Shown here in pieces: positions 7,766-10,221 of a stretch of DNA of 10,221 nucleotides. The translations under genes were made by a program, and so were the position numbers. Origin of the DNA: Larix sibirica (Eukaryota > Streptophyta > Pinopsida > Pinales > Pinaceae); assembly GCA_004151065.3 (NCBI GenBank), contig NWUY0300004075.1, positions 88,754-98,974 on the forward strand. Reading direction: 5' to 3'. Every line of letters begins with the position of its first letter. Position 1 is the stretch's first letter. The notes beneath the pieces are model-generated. The model worked only from the letters and a program-made list of their open reading frames with translations. It was not told the DNA's origin and ran no database searches.

Positions 7766-8405
7766 CTATCTGTTTTCTCTCGCTTGAATGTAAATGGTGT
7801 GAGACTCAACGAATATTTTTGCAATCCGTCGATGATTTGCTGCTACTTCAGCTGTGATTCGCGGTACTTCTTTCACCTCTAGCCTCATCATGTCTAAAAA
7901 TAAATAAAATTGCACAACGTTGAGTGCTTTCCGCTCTTTATTAGTCATTACCCACAAATTTTGGTACCTTGCACCTTCTCGTACCATGACCTCTATGGTC
8001 TCCATACCTTGATAATGCTCTTGCTCCCTCCATCCTACTAATGCGGCTAGCATGAGGATCCATGAATATGTGGATGGCTTCGCTCCCTCCTACGCATCAA
8101 AATAATCCTCCACCAACTGAATTAACATGAATTTGGACCAATTCAATCACGCTCCAGCAGCACATAGCTCTGCGGAAGCAATGATACCTTATGTGCATTC
8201 CTTCTGTCGATTCTTCTGTGTCATTTTTATGGCAAGTATCTTCACTTCGACCCTAATGGTTTGGTTCTTAATTGTGTGGATGAGTTATCCTCAAGAGCTT
8301 TTGTCCACCCAATACTTTGTTTTCATAGCTTGCACAAGCTTCTTGTCGTTGTCCTTTCCTTGGAAAAAATGGGAGGGGTCGTCGCACTCTTGTGGAAGTC
8401 CATTA
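7766..8405 (-). other. Conserved middle domain of the broken ORF
   Basis: This stretch reads in one frame with stops at 8293, 8287, 8191, 8149 and 8092. Its clearest open part is 8053-7766 (95 codons). It holds GLPQ near 8400, DNDKKLVQAMKTKYW (about 8353-8309), LNWSKFMLIQLVEDY, TYSWILMLAALVGW, EGARYQNLW, a helical YLFLDMMRLEVKEVPRI, and HRRIAKIFVESHTIYIQAR. The helix-rich pattern with conserved Trp and a GARY motif is what I recognise as the family core. Because the open part ends and resumes in frame across the stops, these are nonsense changes in an ancestral coding sequence, not unrelated ORFs. Confidence 0.6.
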
Positions 8406-9115
8406 ATTTGGGAATGGGTCGAGCATGACCAGAATATTCACATGCAACCATAAGTATCCCCCATTGAAACATGAGAGTTATTCTTTGATGCATGCATTCC
8501 CCTTTGCTAGACTTCCAAAATGCAGCATTTCGGTGAGGACCAGTATTCCTGATTGCTCTAACCCTAGAACCCACTTCATTGGTTCCTGTGTGATCGAGCC
8601 TTCTTCTCCATGCAGAACATTAACATAGGATTCCATGCACTCGGGGTAGTTCATTAGGTCATGATCACTATACTGCAATTTTTGCATATTTTCGATGATT
8701 TTTCCAGCTTGCGCAACCCCTTTCGGTATCGGGGCCATTGTAATCTTGTATTTTTGGTTCTTTGCAATGTGAACCACTGGTGTTCCTTCCTTTCTTGGTG
8801 GTACATACCCTGGTAGCATTCGGCTTTGTTTCCTTCTTCATGATACTAGTGTCTTTTGGACAGCACCCAAAGTGCCGGCTCCTTCCTCCACCAGGCGTGC
8901 TGAGTTCCTGGTCCCTTTCTTCGGCACTCAGGCAATGTTTGCTGGCCGCTTGGAGCCCCACTTCTTCCAAGGTGCTCCAGACATGACTTCCGGTTTCTCC
9001 TATAGAACTGGTGTGGGCTGTTTCCATTCGATGCTGGTGCTCGAAATGTAAACTGCCATGCGACTCTGCAGTCTCTTGCTTAACACACAGTGCATTCAAC
9101 TGTCCCTTTTCCGTT

Positions 9116-9123
9116 TATTTATA
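9116..9123 (-). promoter_or_regulatory. TATA box upstream of the broken ORF
   Basis: TATAAATA on the minus strand (9123 to 9116) is a consensus plant TATA box. With the usual 25-35 nt to the start site, transcription would begin near 9090. The ATG at 9059 would then be the first codon of the reading frame I follow, while the out-of-frame ATG at 9099 would lie upstream of the transcript. A CCAAT string (9130-9126) sits too close to the TATA box to act as a normal CAAT element. Confidence 0.5.
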
Positions 9124-9547
9124 GCATTGGTTGGCTGTATCCAATGGATTTGGACCATGATTACCAAATCTAGCAGCAATTCTCTGAATCCGCCACATGT
9201 GTCGGGTATTAAATGTCAGTTTTTCATTTTTTCCGTTGTTCGTCATGGCTTAACTGCTGCATTTATGACTGTATTTGACCCGCTCTCACCGAGATTAACC
9301 ACTCTACGATTCCTTTTTCGATCGATGCTTTCTTGTCGACAGATGCTAAGCTTCCTCATACCTGTTGTAATATGTGGTAATCTGCTTTTTGTTTTTGAAT
9401 ACTGTGTTATGTGATTAGCAATGCAGCCAACTCCACTGCGTTGATGCTTCACGCTATGTTTTCGTGTTCCCACTTCTTGTAGTGGTCTTGTGTTGCTGAC
9501 CCCTTCCGATATCTCTTGGTCGTTGTTGTGTACTTCTTGAACTCATC
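9124..9547 (-). other. Non-coding stretch between gypsy pol remnant and TATA box
   Basis: No recognisable protein motif occurs here in any frame, although short ORFs are open on both strands. On the minus strand the gypsy RT similarity stops at about 9548 and the TATA box follows at 9123. The stretch could be a promoter or spacer, part of an LTR, or the scar of a deletion. I looked for a tRNA primer-binding site and a TG...CA terminus and could not identify either. Confidence 0.45.
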
Positions 9548-9921
9548 CATCACTGATTCTAGAATTCTTGCGTACAACATTATTTCAAGTTCAGTTTGCA
9601 CCCGCTCCTTGTACCTTTGGTTCAACTTGTAGGGTTTCTATTTAACTAGCTTCGCATCGGGGTTTAGGGGGATTTCATTTCTCCTAAGTCCCCGAAAATT
9701 CCTTTCATCTCTGAGAATTTCATTGGGAACAAATCCCGAAACTCAAGCAACATATCAATCATCTTAGCAATGGTGGAGTCATCCCAATAATGTCCAATAT
9801 GGGTGAACTTTGGATTCTCCTCCGACCCAATGTTCACCTTCTTGATCTTCAATGGTTGCTGAAATTTGTCCGTATATCTGGTGCCACAACACTGCAAGTA
9901 CCCTCTGATTCTAGTACGCAT
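9548..9921 (-). pseudogene. Gypsy pre-RT region and RT N-terminus (partial)
   Basis: The 9921-9664 segment reads PLKIKKVNIGSEENPKF, GHYWDDSTIAKMIDMLLEF, DLFPMKFSEMKGIFGDLGEM. This is the conserved lead into plant Ty3/gypsy reverse transcriptase, including the DLFP motif. After a one-base shift in a C run near 9668 the next frame gives NPDAKLVK, a stop, then KPYKLNQRYKERV and ILESV, the start of the RT fingers. The expected continuation toward the catalytic Asp motifs is missing. Beyond about 9548 the frame runs on as MDEFKKYTTTTKRYRKGS, which I do not recognise, and ends at a stop shortly after. Confidence 0.75.
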
Positions 9922-10220
9922 ATAACCCTGGGATCATCCTCATCTTCGGGATATCCAGTGACATTGTAACACTCGATCAACATTTATGGTGTCACTGTCC
10001 ATTGAAGTGCTATCAGTTGTCCGGTTGGCACCACCTCAAATATCTTCCCGCGGATTGTCTGTAGCGTGGTATGGATCAGGGCATTTTCGTCTGAGAATGA
10101 AAACGATTGAATGAAGCCAATGGTAAGATGTTCCCAAGAAGTCATCCTGCGTTGCAGTTCTGCTGCGACATACCAACTCCGCGGTATCTCATCTAACGTG
10201 TGTACGAATGCATGTACCCA
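9866..10220 (-). pseudogene. Gag-like segment of gypsy polyprotein (partial)
   Basis: From the window edge the minus strand reads WVHAFVHTLDEIPRSWYV, then TSWEHLTIGF and SFSFSDENALIHTTLQTIRG, then a Trp-containing stretch and ECYNVTGYPEDEDDPRV. The W...F...L..IP..W pattern with W..L...F resembles the capsid-like part of plant gypsy Gag proteins. The acidic PEDEDDP block leads into the pre-RT region. One stop (TAA 9986-9984) interrupts the frame. No CCHC zinc knuckle and no D-(T/S)-G protease motif is seen between this and the RT segment. The protein starts outside the window. Confidence 0.62.
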
Positions 10221-10221
10221 C

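Larger units (their letters stand above)
6238..9059 (-). pseudogene. Broken ~940-codon retroelement-associated ORF with coiled-coil C-terminus
   Basis: I can follow one long ancient ORF from ATG 9059-9057 to TGA 6240-6238 through three frameshifts (near 8405, 7590 and 7391) and well over a dozen in-frame stops. Order: a variable N-terminus with basic WKKWGSKRP (about residues 28-36); a MLPGYVPPRKEG block (8819 on); CFNGGYLWL (about 8469-8443) and INGLP (near 8400); a conserved middle with LNWSKFMLIQLVEDY, LMLAALVGW, GARYQNLW and HTIYIQAR; ITDEDLDNII (about 7746-7717); then a long Gln/Glu/Lys-rich coiled coil. I recognise the middle as a family of large uncharacterised plant ORFs that travel with LTR retrotransposons. 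I know no biochemical function; Gag-like or plant-mobile-domain-like are guesses. A TATA box lies 57 nt upstream. The start is my choice because it lies in frame with the GYVPP block. Confidence 0.6.
9548..10220 (-). mobile_element. Ty3/gypsy retrotransposon remnant: Gag-like end to RT start
   Basis: On the minus strand a Gag-like segment runs from the window edge (10220) to about 9866. It is followed by the pre-RT block (9921-9664) and the first residues of reverse transcriptase (about 9665-9548). Three frames are used in turn, with frameshifts near 9865 and near 9668 (at a C run). Stops lie at 9986-9984 and in the RT start. The order and wording are those of a plant Ty3/gypsy polyprotein. 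RT catalytic motifs, RNase H and integrase are all absent from the window, so the copy is cut internally near 9548. Its 5' part lies beyond 10221. Confidence 0.75.

Noticed and set aside
8127-8453. 108-codon plus-strand ORF
   Set aside because: It is antisense shadow of the conserved middle of the broken minus-strand ORF.
8323-8574. 83-codon minus-strand ORF overlapping the middle of the broken ORF
   Set aside because: The frames on either side (CFNGGYLWL above about 8405, GLPQ and DNDKKL below it) carry the family-like wording. This third frame does not.
8668-9099. 143-codon minus-strand ORF starting at 9099, longer than the frame I annotated there
   Set aside because: Its translation shows no recognisable motif, and its ATG would lie upstream of the start site predicted from the TATA box. 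The frame from 9059 runs into GYVPP and CFNGGYLWL, which fit the family. The choice is a judgement, not proof.
9058-9414. 118-codon plus-strand ORF, hydrophobic in places
   Set aside because: It is antisense to the promoter-like stretch and the start of the minus-strand ORF. No recognisable motif or start context supports it.
1-10221. CRISPR arrays, bacterial-style operons, Shine-Dalgarno sites, tRNA or rRNA genes
   Set aside because: No regularly spaced direct repeats and no conserved RNA-gene motifs were seen, and the content is that of a plant nuclear genome.

Overview
The window looks like intergenic DNA from a repeat-rich land plant nuclear genome. It contains no intact host gene, RNA gene, CRISPR array or bacterial-type operon. 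Everything recognisable is decayed retroelement sequence, and all of it lies on the minus strand: two non-LTR retrotransposons (LINEs) of different lineages, a fragment of a Ty3/gypsy polyprotein, and a long broken ORF with a coiled-coil C-terminal half that is probably retrotransposon-associated. The element types resemble those of large-genome plants such as gymnosperms or ferns. That is an impression from family likeness, not a demonstration.

Layout, low to high coordinates. At 1-65 there is a GAY-type trinucleotide tract that reads as an acidic C-terminal tail on the plus strand. At about 560-3720 (minus) there is a 5'-truncated plant L1-type LINE. Read from 3720 downward it has an endonuclease-RT linker, reverse transcriptase, post-RT region, zinc-binding zf-RVT domain and a C-terminal RNase H. 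It is interrupted by many stops and frameshifts. At 3721-4425 there is anonymous sequence with a small hairpin and GAGTC-rich degenerate repeats. At about 4425-5690 (minus) there is a second LINE of the RTE type, lacking its endonuclease and its extreme C-terminus. At 5691-6215 there is AT-rich sequence with microsatellites and one undetermined base (6215).

From about 6216 to the end the base composition becomes visibly richer in G+C. At 6238-9059 (minus) lies a broken ORF of roughly 940 codons. It has a recognisable but unnamed plant retroelement-associated N-terminal half and a Gln/Glu/Lys-rich coiled-coil C-terminal half. A TATA box (9116-9123) lies 57 nt upstream of its likely start. Beyond an anonymous 9124-9547 stretch, 9548-10220 (minus) carries the end of a Gag-like region followed directly by the pre-RT segment and first residues of a Ty3/gypsy reverse transcriptase. 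The rest of pol is missing.

No units cooperate as a pathway; this is a graveyard of retroelements. The part most worth a second look is the 6238-9059 ORF with its own promoter-like site just 3' of a gypsy pol remnant. This arrangement suggests an additional ORF of an LTR retrotransposon, or a retroelement-derived gene.
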